From assembly GCA_945877035.1 (NCBI GenBank), contig CAMCQH010000018.1, forward strand, positions 1 to 35,319: DNA of 35,319 nucleotides. The letters run 5' to 3'. Made by a program: the position numbers and the translations under genes. Positions 17,562 through 24,319 of this stretch are shown piece by piece. Within the stretch, counting starts at the first letter, position 1, and each line of letters starts with the position of its first letter. Under the pieces are notes generated by a model. That model saw only the letters and a program-made list of their open reading frames with translations. It had not been told where the DNA came from and did no database searches. Source of the DNA: an uncultured Clostridium sp. GTDB taxonomy: Bacteria; Bacillota; Clostridia; TANB77; CAG-508.

Positions 17562-17884
17562 TTATTTTCTCTTCCATAGCGATTTTGTATCAGAGCCAGA
17601 ATTTTCAATTAATTCTTTTTTTCTTAAATAAGTTAATGTAGTTCTAACTCTATTATTCATAATTTCCTTAGAATTATTTAAAATTGGATATATATATTCA
17701 TTTATCTCCTGTCTACTTCTTCCATCACTCTCTTCTATAAAATCTAAAACTAATTTTCGTAACTTTTGCACTGATACATATTCATCTTTTTCTACTTTAT
17801 TTAACAAAGGAATTTTTACCTTAAATATCTCATCATCTTTAAATTCTGGAATAGTACCACTATATATTTTAGTGTATTTTATTT
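17562..17884 (-). pseudogene. C-terminal remnant of an AlbA_2/RecG-like ATP-binding regulator
   Basis: From a stop at about 17882 the frame reads IKYTKIYSGTIPEFKDDEIF and on through VKIPL to the end at 17562 with a winged-helix tail (RTTLTYLRKKELIENSGSD). The xxxG-x-PxPEF...DxxFKVxIP stretch followed by a helix-turn-helix is the typical C-terminus of large AlbA_2 / HATPase_c_4 proteins ('RecG-like'), which are normally 400-500 residues. There is no ATG, only an internal TTG at 17807, and the N-terminal DNA-binding and ATPase domains are absent. A functional 81-residue product from that TTG cannot be excluded. Confidence 0.6.
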
Positions 17885-18034
17885 AAATTTAATTTTGTCG
17901 AATATTAATTTTTTTATAATTTATTATATATATTTTTTTAATTTTTTACATTCTCCTTATTTTATATTCTAAAACTTCACAACTATCCCCTAATAAAAAC
18001 TTTCCTTCAAATTGTTCAGCAGTATAAATAAATA
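17885..18034. other. AT-rich gap with a possible short gene remnant
   Basis: Mostly AT-rich. On the - strand a short open stretch from about 18018 to 17938 reads IIFIYTAEQFEGKFLLGDS and ends in EVLEYKIRRM and a stop. This resembles the end of a Nudix-type protein but is too short to classify. No start codon or ribosome site goes with it. Confidence 0.25.
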
Positions 18035-18691
18035 TTATTCTACTTCAATACTTTCTTCATTTTCTAATATTTCATATTCTGCATCATATTTATTAAACAT
18101 TTCTTCTATAAATTTAAAATCTGGTGGAAATGCTGGATTATCCATATGAATTGGTATTGTTAATGTTGCTCCTACTTCTTTTGAATATAAAGCTGCTTCA
18201 AATGCTGACATTGTTAATCCATATCCTGTTACTGGAATGCACAAAATATCTGCTTTATAATCATTTTTAAAGCAGATTGTATCACTTGTTGTATATAATC
18301 TGTTCTCTCCATCATCTATGATATATCCTACATTTTCGTTTATCTCTTTTGCACCTTTTAATAATGGTTGATAACCATGCAACGCATGTACTACTTCTAC
18401 TTTTATACTATCTAATTCTATAATATCATTTTCTTTTATAACATTTACATTTAAAGTTTGATTTGCATCTTGTACTTCTTTGGTTGAATATATTTTTGTA
18501 TTATCACTTATTTTTTCTAATATTTCTATATTACAATGGTCCGGATGTTTATGTGTTATTAATATAATATCAACATTATTCCAAACATCAAAATATTCTT
18601 CTTTATATTTTAGTGTACCAGGGTCTATTAGTATTTTCTTTCCTTTTGTTTCAACTAATAAACATGATTGTGGGTATTTGGTAATTTTCAT
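18035..18691 (-). CDS. Metallo-beta-lactamase-fold hydrolase (UlaG-like)
   Basis: A 218-residue MBL-fold protein. THKHPDH (residues 46-52) gives the HxHxDH metal-binding motif, preceded by KILIDPG, the usual first strand. Later metal-ligand positions are plausible in VVHALHGY, DTICF and IPIHMDNP. This is the compact 'beta-lactamase superfamily hydrolase' type related to UlaG and YtnP-like enzymes; the substrate is unknown. GGAGAA lies before the ATG. It follows the dehydrogenase gene by 19 bases and is the last gene of the leftward string. Confidence 0.85.
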   Translation of the reverse strand: MKITKYPQSCLLVETKGKKILIDPGTLKYKEEYFDVWNNVDIILITHKHPDHCNIEILEKISDNTKIYSTKEVQDANQTLNVNVIKENDIIELDSIKVEVVHALHGYQPLLKGAKEINENVGYIIDDGENRLYTTSDTICFKNDYKADILCIPVTGYGLTMSAFEAALYSKEVGATLTIPIHMDNPAFPPDFKFIEEMFNKYDAEYEILENEESIEVE

Positions 18692-18710
18692 AGTTTTTAT
18701 TCTCCTATCT

Positions 18711-19454
18711 TTATTTTAATAATGATCCACCATTTACATTTATATTTTCTCCATTTATATAGCTTGCTTTATCTGATAATAAAAACAATACTGCATTTGC
18801 TATATCAATTGTTTCTCCTAATCTTTTTAATGGATTATTTTGCTTATGTTGTTCTATTTCTTGTTCTGTCCATCCTTCTAATGCCAATGGTGTTATTGTT
18901 AAACTTGGGCTTACTGTATTTACTCTAATTTTATATTTTGAAAGTTCTAGTGCACTTGCTTGCGTAAAGTTTATAATCCCTGCTTCTGCTGAGCAATATG
19001 CACTTGCTTCTACACATGGTTTTGTTCCTAATCTTGATGCTATATTAACAATACTTGCATTTTCACTTTTCTTTAATAATGGAATTGCATGTTTTGTACA
19101 GATTACTTTTCCCACTAAATTAACATCTAATATTTTTCTAAAATCTTGTATTTCAAATGTTTCTATGTAACTATCTATATTAGTACCTGCATTATTTATT
19201 AAGTAATCTAATTTTTCTATTTTATTAAACATTTTTATTACATCATCTTCATTAGATATATCTGCTTTTATGAATATGACTTTATCTTTATATTCTTCAA
19301 ATTCTTTTTTAGTTTTTTTATAATTTTCTTCATTATGGCCATAATTTATAATTACTTTTGCACCATTTATTAATAATTGTTTAGCAATTTCTTTTCCTAT
19401 TCCTGATGTTCCTCCTGTTACTAATGCTGTTTTATTTTCAAAATTATAATCCAT
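18711..19454 (-). CDS. Short-chain dehydrogenase/reductase with altered catalytic Lys
   Basis: A 247-residue classical SDR of FabG-like build. The cofactor motif TGGTSGIG is at residues 13-20, NNAG at 87-90, the catalytic serine in VNIAS (Ser140) and Tyr153 in AYCSAEAG. The YxxxK lysine is replaced: the fourth residue after Tyr153 is Glu157, read directly from a GAA codon. Lysine at that place binds NAD(P) ribose and lowers the tyrosine pKa, so activity may be reduced or changed. The C-terminus (INGENINVNGGSLL) is normal. GGAGGA precedes the ATG. Confidence 0.9.
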   Translation of the reverse strand: MDYNFENKTALVTGGTSGIGKEIAKQLLINGAKVIINYGHNEENYKKTKKEFEEYKDKVIFIKADISNEDDVIKMFNKIEKLDYLINNAGTNIDSYIETFEIQDFRKILDVNLVGKVICTKHAIPLLKKSENASIVNIASRLGTKPCVEASAYCSAEAGIINFTQASALELSKYKIRVNTVSPSLTITPLALEGWTEQEIEQHKQNNPLKRLGETIDIANAVLFLLSDKASYINGENINVNGGSLLK

Positions 19455-19599
19455 ACTATCCTCCTATTTTCTAATATATCCTTTTCCTAGCATAATTTCT
19501 TTAAATGCTATATTTTTATATTCTTATTCTGTGTAAAATCCTTGTCCTGTCCCATCTTTTCAGTAGACTTTATCTAACTTTCTCATTTTATTTCTCATT
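19455..19599. other. Gap with a possible decayed coding stretch
   Basis: On the - strand, two short open pieces interrupted by a stop read DGTGQGFYTE and EYKNIAFKEIMLGKGYIRK. The codon-like texture suggests a decayed gene fragment between the PNPOx-like gene and the dehydrogenase, but no family can be named. Confidence 0.2.
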
Positions 19600-20004
19600 C
19601 TAAAATTTATAATTTGCTATTATTTCGCCATCTTCATTATAAATAGTTGAATTAGCATTAGCAATATATAAAACTTGAAAATCTGGATTATCTAGTGTAT
19701 ACCCTGCTTCAATAGCCCAATCAAATTCATCTATAACTGCTTTCTTTGCTTCAACATTATCACTATCATCAATTAATTGACAATTTATTCTAATCCAATT
19801 TTCATTATCATAAGCAACAATACAAACATTGTTATTTTCAGCTATTTGTTTTGATACATTCTTTTGCTTATTTGTAATCACATATATTTTATTATCAAAT
19901 AAAATTGGATCTCCAAATGGTCTACAACTTGGTTTATCTCTATTTATCGTACTTACAAAATTTACTTTTGTATTTTCTTTTAAAAATTTATAAGTTTCTA
20001 TCAT
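19600..20004 (-). CDS. Pyridoxamine 5'-phosphate oxidase-like (flavin-binding) protein
   Basis: A 134-residue split-barrel protein of the PNPOx-like group. The start (YKFLKENTKVNFVSTINRDKPSCRPFGDPILFDNKIYVITN) follows the family pattern: helix, strand with 'STINxDKPxxRPFG', strand with 'KIYVxTN'. FMN or a related flavin is the likely ligand, and the substrate is unknown; many such proteins act as general flavin reductases. GAAAGGATGG precedes the ATG. It lies 2 bases after the acetyltransferase stop, so the two genes are co-transcribed. Confidence 0.8.
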   Translation of the reverse strand: MIETYKFLKENTKVNFVSTINRDKPSCRPFGDPILFDNKIYVITNKQKNVSKQIAENNNVCIVAYDNENWIRINCQLIDDSDNVEAKKAVIDEFDWAIEAGYTLDNPDFQVLYIANANSTIYNEDGEIIANYKF

Positions 20005-20006
20005 CT

Positions 20007-20495
20007 TTATTCCATCCTTTCCAATATATCTTTTATATTTCCATTAATTACTTTCCAGTCTTCAATAACTTCAAAACCTAATTTTTTATACCAATTTAAA
20101 GGATAACCATTTTCATCTGCATAAGTATGTGCTTCCATTATAGTTACACCAAATTCTTCTACTGCAATTTTATAATGATACTTATATAAGTCAGTACCAA
20201 TTCCCTTTCTTTGATAATTTTTAGCAACAAAAATTTCTGTATCTTCTAAATGCATTCCATCCCACCATGGTTTTATTACTGACATTATCGCACCTATAGG
20301 TCTATCTTCACAATATGCAACACAAAATAATCTAGAATTTAAATCATAAAAGTATTCAAATAATTGCTTTGCTAACTCTGGAGTCCACTTTTCTTGTAAA
20401 ACTGAATTATTATACAGATTAGAATATTCAGTAGCAAGAATTTCTAAATCTTTTTTATCTCTTAAATTTTCTATTTTATATTCTGTATTTTGCAT
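20007..20495 (-). CDS. GNAT-family N-acetyltransferase
   Basis: About 162 residues. The acetyl-CoA loop is QRKGIGTDLYKYHY, preceded by the beta-4 strand region HLEDTEIFVAKNY; the end LNWYKKLGFEVIEDW is the typical GNAT C-terminal motif ('YKKLGF'). The acceptor substrate cannot be told. ATG 20495 is preferred: GGAGG lies 13 bases upstream, inside the end of the preceding gene. The frame is open 15 codons further but that would overlap the neighbour. It is part of the leftward string of small enzymes. Confidence 0.85.
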   Translation of the reverse strand: MQNTEYKIENLRDKKDLEILATEYSNLYNNSVLQEKWTPELAKQLFEYFYDLNSRLFCVAYCEDRPIGAIMSVIKPWWDGMHLEDTEIFVAKNYQRKGIGTDLYKYHYKIAVEEFGVTIMEAHTYADENGYPLNWYKKLGFEVIEDWKVINGNIKDILERME

Positions 20496-20503
20496 TTTGC
20501 ATA

Positions 20504-20836
20504 CTAATCCTCCATATACCATTGTTTTAGAAATATACATTTATTTTCATCATTTAATTTTATTTGATAAATCATGTCATAAGATACTTGGTCTTTTAAT
20601 ACAAAGTTAACTATACAACATTCATCATTTTGGCATATTATATTGAATTCTATATTATCTGTGTTTTGACTTTCTATTTCTTCCCACATTTGTTTTACTT
20701 CTTGTATAGTATTTATCTTTATTGTAGGTGTTTCATAATATTCGACTTTTTCATCAAATAATTCCATAATCTGCTCTACATCTTTTAATTGCAAATTTTC
20801 TTTTAATTTCAAACACCAATTATAATAATCAAACAT
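20504..20836 (-). CDS. SnoaL/NTF2-like small protein
   Basis: A 110-residue protein with the cone-shaped NTF2-like pattern: an N-terminal helix pair ([29 protein letters not shown]), then four strands ending in [16 protein letters not shown]. These proteins bind small ligands or act as cyclases; nothing here fixes the role. Its 3' end provides the GGAGG ribosome site for the next gene, so expression of the two is linked. Confidence 0.6.
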   Translation of the reverse strand: MFDYYNWCLKLKENLQLKDVEQIMELFDEKVEYYETPTIKINTIQEVKQMWEEIESQNTDNIEFNIICQNDECCIVNFVLKDQVSYDMIYQIKLNDENKCIFLKQWYMED

Positions 20837-20863
20837 TTTATTTTTCTCCTCGTATAATATATC

Positions 20864-21577
20864 TTAAAAATATTCTTCAATTACCTTTAATAATTTTCCC
20901 TTATTTTCTTCAAATTGATTTTTTCTATGTCCATTTGCACCTGATGGATGTGGAAAACCTAATAAACATTGTTCTTTTTTTATTAACTTGTTTTCTATCA
21001 TTCTTTCTAATACTTCTTCAACAGATTTTCCAAGTGGAATAATCAAAGCTTCTGGTAAAGCTTCAATTTCTTTATAGAAAAACTTTTCAACATAAGACCA
21101 TAATGTTTCACTTTCTATTATCTTTGGATTAGAACCTGTATAATTTTTATTGTTTATGAACACTGGATATGGAATTAATGAAGTAGTATGTAGCAAATTA
21201 TCATTTTCTTCAAATAATTTTGAGCATGATTTAATTTGTAATTTATTATTTAATTTTAGCTCATCTAACATTTCAATTAAGTTTTTTCTCATACTTCCTG
21301 CAAATCTTGAGTTTCTTTTGCATTCTTTTTTTATTTGCTTATAATCTAAACCTTTTATTAGTCCTTCATGTGCTGTTTTATAAGCAATACTTGTTTGAGT
21401 CCATCCAGGAGTAATTCCAACAATAAAAACTTTTGCTTTTTTATTAATTATTTCATTATGTGGTGCATAAAAGATTTTCATATTTGATTCACTATGTAGT
21501 TCAAACTTTTTATTTAAAATATCTTCTTTTTCAAATTTATTCATTTCACTAATTAATTTAGCATATCTATCAAACAT
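20864..21577 (-). CDS. Uracil-DNA glycosylase-superfamily protein
   Basis: A 237-residue protein with the marks of the UDG fold: a first strand and turn KVFIVGITPGWTQ (the GxTPG water-activating loop position) and, near the end, FPHPSGANGHR, equal to the 'HPS' leucine-loop motif of the superfamily. The family-typical catalytic Asp is not evident in the first motif, so substrate or activity may differ from UDG. Likely role: removal of a damaged base or a related nucleic-acid function. A second, broken UDG-like gene lies at 23.3 kb. Confidence 0.7.
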   Translation of the reverse strand: MFDRYAKLISEMNKFEKEDILNKKFELHSESNMKIFYAPHNEIINKKAKVFIVGITPGWTQTSIAYKTAHEGLIKGLDYKQIKKECKRNSRFAGSMRKNLIEMLDELKLNNKLQIKSCSKLFEENDNLLHTTSLIPYPVFINNKNYTGSNPKIIESETLWSYVEKFFYKEIEALPEALIIPLGKSVEEVLERMIENKLIKKEQCLLGFPHPSGANGHRKNQFEENKGKLLKVIEEYF

Positions 21578-21641
21578 CTTTATCTCACTTTCAAAGTGTA
21601 ATTATTAAATATATCTCCATATTTAATTCTTTTATTTATTC

Positions 21642-22241
21642 TTATTCATTTTTCAAAATATCTTTTACTTGTTTTATATCATTAAATAATATAGTTTTAA
21701 ATCCTATTTCATCTGCACTTATTATATTTCTTTTTGTATCATCTATAAACATTGATTCTTCAATATTTAAATTATACTTTTCAATTAATTTATTATAAAT
21801 TTCAACATTTGGTTTGCTTATATGTTCAAAACAAGAAAATACTCCACCATCTGATATTTGTATTATTTCAAAATTATCTCTAATGTAGTTATAAGTATCT
21901 TCTGTTATATTAGAACATAAATATATTTTATATCCTTTTTGTTTTAATTCTTTATAAGATTCAATCATATCTCTTTTAGGTGGTAACATATATTTTAGAT
22001 TATCTTTACTAAGTATTTCTTTTATTTCCTCTTTATATTTTGGGTTTACATTACTTAAATATTTTATTAATTCATCATTTGTTATAAGACCATTTAAACA
22101 ATCTCTCCATTTTTCATTATGGAAAATTATATCATTTAAATCTTTTCTTTTTTCTTCTTTAATATTTAATTTATCTAAGTATGTTTTTGGATTATATTCA
22201 AGTAATACTCCACCTATATCAAATATTATATTCTTTATCAT
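21642..22241 (-). CDS. HAD-superfamily hydrolase (YihX/epoxide-hydrolase-like)
   Basis: A 199-residue HAD phosphatase. Motif I is IFDIGGVL (Asp8; the usual second Asp is Gly, as in the YihX group), motif II is LCSN, motif III Lys is in HISKPNVEIY, and motif IV is MFIDDTKRN. A helical cap covers residues 15-85. A sugar- or nucleotide-phosphate phosphatase is likely; the substrate is unknown. It begins 10 bases after the EEP gene in the same direction. Confidence 0.88.
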   Translation of the reverse strand: MIKNIIFDIGGVLLEYNPKTYLDKLNIKEEKRKDLNDIIFHNEKWRDCLNGLITNDELIKYLSNVNPKYKEEIKEILSKDNLKYMLPPKRDMIESYKELKQKGYKIYLCSNITEDTYNYIRDNFEIIQISDGGVFSCFEHISKPNVEIYNKLIEKYNLNIEESMFIDDTKRNIISADEIGFKTILFNDIKQVKDILKNE

Positions 22242-22251
22242 TATATTCCCC

Positions 22252-22992
22252 TTAATCTATAGTTAATTCTGCCACACATAGTTTATGATCAAATCGTGTA
22301 TCTATAATTTTATAATTATCATGTTTTATATTTTTTGTTGTTAATATATAATCAATTTGTTTATCTTTTCTAGTATTTTCATTTTCATAAACACATCTCA
22401 TCTTGTCTTTTAATTTTGAAAACAATTCAAATATATTTGTATAATTAAAATCTCCTACCAATACAACATTTTTTTTAGTTTTAATTATATTTAAAATTTT
22501 ATCTTCTAACTTTTCATATATTTTTTTATAATTTAATGGTGTTTCTCCGAATATATGAAATGGCAAACAATGTCCTCCAATAACTATTGTATCTATTTCT
22601 TCAATTTCAGATATATTAAATCCTTTATCGTGTGACCAATATGTAACTGTATCTGTCTTTTTATAAACCAAATTAGGATTTTCTAATATATATTTTTCAT
22701 TATTACTTATTTTAAATTTTGAACATATTGCTACTCCCATTTTATCATTTTCATTCATATCTGATGGAGATAGTGAAATTTGTTCGTTATATTTTAATTT
22801 AGTATTCTCACTTATATAATTTGCTAATGCTTCAAGATTATCAGATTCTGTAATAGCTTCTTGAAATGCAATTATATCAATTTCATTTTGTTCTATTTGT
22901 TCTTTTATATATTCATAAGAATCTTTATTAATTTCGTTATTTTTTAGGTCTTGTCCAATATTCCATGTAGCAATTTTTATTATCTTACTCAT
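22252..22992 (-). CDS. Endonuclease/exonuclease/phosphatase-family hydrolase
   Basis: A 246-residue EEP-fold enzyme. Motifs in order: ATWNIGQD (Asn), IIAFQEAI (Glu, metal ligand), GGHCLPFH (catalytic His), VLVGDFNYTN (Asp and Asn), DYILTT and FDHKLCVAEL (Asp-His pair). All are metal-dependent active-site positions of the DNase I / exonuclease III / inositol-phosphatase superfamily. The full set is present, so it should be active; whether it acts on nucleic acid or a small phosphoester is open. GAGGAG precedes the ATG. Confidence 0.88.
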   Translation of the reverse strand: MSKIIKIATWNIGQDLKNNEINKDSYEYIKEQIEQNEIDIIAFQEAITESDNLEALANYISENTKLKYNEQISLSPSDMNENDKMGVAICSKFKISNNEKYILENPNLVYKKTDTVTYWSHDKGFNISEIEEIDTIVIGGHCLPFHIFGETPLNYKKIYEKLEDKILNIIKTKKNVVLVGDFNYTNIFELFSKLKDKMRCVYENENTRKDKQIDYILTTKNIKHDNYKIIDTRFDHKLCVAELTID

Positions 22993-22994
22993 AT

Positions 22995-23306
22995 TTACTC
23001 CTCAAACATATTCTTTCTATTATATTTCTTACTATTTAGCTTTTCCTTTAAGTATAAACATTCTTGTAAATCTATATCATTTATATTAGCTAAACAAACA
23101 ATATAATATAACACATCTGAAAGTTCTTCTTCTATAGTTCCTTTTATAGTTTTCTCTTCTTCCATTCGTTTGTTTTTTCTTATAACTTCTGCAAGTTCTC
23201 CTACTTCTTCTACTAATTTTAGCATATATTTATCATTTAAGTCTTTTTTGTTATCTATATTTTTTATACATTCTTGTAATTTTCTTATAGTTAATTCATT
23301 TTCCAT
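22995..23306 (-). CDS. MazG-like nucleotide pyrophosphohydrolase
   Basis: A 103-residue all-alpha NTP pyrophosphohydrolase. Metal-binding residues are visible in LVEEVGELAEVI (ExxE) and TIEEELSDVLYYI (ExxD). Proteins of this size hydrolyse dNTPs or modified nucleotides and have a house-cleaning role. It is the first intact gene of a leftward run that includes EEP, HAD and UDG-like genes, which all fit nucleotide or DNA hygiene. Confidence 0.85.
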   Translation of the reverse strand: MENELTIRKLQECIKNIDNKKDLNDKYMLKLVEEVGELAEVIRKNKRMEEEKTIKGTIEEELSDVLYYIVCLANINDIDLQECLYLKEKLNSKKYNRKNMFEE

Positions 23307-23321
23307 ATTAATTCTCCATTA

Positions 23322-23590
23322 TTATTTAATTATTTTCTTTATTAATTCTCTTATTTCATAAATTCTTTTCTCTAAAAACTGTGGATGATCTTTAATCCAT
23401 TTTTTGTTTAATGGAGATGGATGTGGTAATACGATAGCTAATTTATTATTCCAGTAATTATTTTTAAAAACTAAATCTTCGAAATTATCATTTGGAAAAA
23501 ATCTCTTTGCCGCTTTTGCTCCAATAATCACATTTATCTATTTCACTTTTCAATTTTTCAAACACATATATCACCTTTTCAATTACTATT
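23322..23590 (-). pseudogene. Frameshifted remnant of a uracil-DNA glycosylase family gene
   Basis: The 3' part (GTG at 23531 to 23322) encodes IIGAKAAKRFFP, the strand-turn LAIVLPHPSPLNKKWIKDHP and a final helix, the typical C-terminal third of a 190-residue UDG-family protein. Just upstream in another frame EKLKSEIDKCD can be read (about 23570-23533), which is what should precede VIIGAKA; so a frameshift lies near 23531. The N-terminal half with the active-site loop is missing. Confidence 0.75.
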
Positions 23591-23756
23591 TATCTGCATA
23601 AATAATATCACAAAAATCATTATTCTTCAACTAGAAATAATACTTTACAATTAACTTTATTAAAGAAATTTCTACTATAATATGCACATCCATGTTTTCA
23701 AATTTTGCTAATGGCAAATTTAAAAAGTATGAAAGTGATTTATAAACAATAAAAAT

Positions 23757-23786
23757 AGAGACCTTACTATTTCTAGTAAAATCTCT
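23757..23786. other. Stem-loop in the gap before tRNA-fMet
   Basis: AGAGA and TCTCT, then TTACTA and TAGTAA, form an 11-bp stem with one 2x2 internal loop and a TTTC tetraloop. It may be a terminator or part of a decayed element. The rest of 23591-23800 shows no gene. Confidence 0.4.
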
Positions 23787-23803
23787 GTATTAAAAATTAC
23801 TCT

Positions 23804-23821
23804 TAAAGGGACATCCCTTTA
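23804..23821 (-). terminator. Terminator of tRNA-fMet
   Basis: TAAAGGG and CCCTTTA form a stem with an ACAT (+) loop 17 bases beyond the tRNA 3' end; on the - strand it runs into AAGAGTAATTTTTAA. Confidence 0.6.
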
Positions 23822-23838
23822 GATAAAAAATTTTGAAT

Positions 23839-23914
23839 TGGTTGCGGGGGGAGGACTCGAACCTCCGACCTTTGGGTTATGAGCCCAACGAGCTGCCAAC
23901 TGCTCCACCCCGCG
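23839..23914 (-). tRNA. Initiator tRNA-fMet (CAT)
   Basis: The - strand gives a full cloverleaf of 76 bases including encoded CCA. The acceptor strand is CGCGGGG against CCCCGCA with the C1-A72 mismatch that marks initiator tRNA. The anticodon stem has three G-C pairs (GGG CTCATAA CCC) and the anticodon is CAT. The T arm is GGAGG TTCGAGT CCTCC. A consensus promoter lies upstream. Confidence 0.97.
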
Positions 23915-23931
23915 ATATATGAACAATTGTT

Positions 23932-23960
23932 ATTATACAACTTAAGATTATTTATGTCAA
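23932..23960 (-). promoter_or_regulatory. Promoter of tRNA-fMet
   Basis: On the - strand TTGACA (23955-23960), a 17-base spacer and TATAAT (23932-23937): perfect consensus, ending 17 bases before the tRNA 5' end. Confidence 0.92.
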
Positions 23961-24029
23961 TACCTTTTACCCATTTTTTATAAATTTCCGGAATTTCCAT
24001 TACAGTTCAGTCTTAATATTATAGAGTAG

Positions 24030-24268
24030 TTCTAGATGTTTATATATTAAAATATAAAATTTGTTTTGACCTACTGTTTTAAACAGTTTCTCCAGAACGG
24101 TTACCGTAGCGATAAACTCCTTATTTTTTCTTGGTATTGCGTTTGGAAAAATGAATTTTAAATTTTAATATATAAACATTTAGAAGGGGCAATTTTTAAT
24201 GCGTTACTAAACTGTAACCCCTAAGTTGCTACTTAGATTCTAAAACACAAAAATATTTAGAGAATCTA
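24030..24268. other. Heavily folded 240-base intergenic sequence
   Basis: A 31-base inverted repeat (24030-24060 and 24155-24185, 29 of 31 matching) encloses about 94 bases that hold smaller palindromes, ACTGTTT-T-AAACAGT and ACGG-TTA-CCGT. Next come AGGGG/CCCCT (24185-24222) enclosing GTTAC/GTAAC, then CTAAG/CTTAG (24221-24236), then TAGATTCT/AGAATCTA (24234-24268). It lies between tRNA-fMet and the acyl-CoA ligase. No reading frame fits. It may be a structured RNA or a MITE-like insertion; no target duplication is evident. Confidence 0.6.
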
Positions 24269-24319
24269 GCATACTTTAATTATATTATATGCCAAACTCT
24301 CTAAAAAATTCCTAAAAAA

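Noticed and set aside
17389-17577. 62-codon Cys-containing frame upstream of fprA
   Set aside because: It overlaps the fprA start and the 3' end of a gene remnant, contains the fprA ribosome site and the palindromes, and shows no domain; more likely a chance frame.
23803-24000. 65-codon frame on the - strand over tRNA-fMet
   Set aside because: It reads straight through the tRNA gene, its promoter and its terminator.
24060-24160. T-box-like sequence (GGTTACCGTAGCGATAAACTCC-like core)
   Set aside because: The core UGGNACC bulge is not matched and no + strand gene follows, so a T-box leader makes no sense here.
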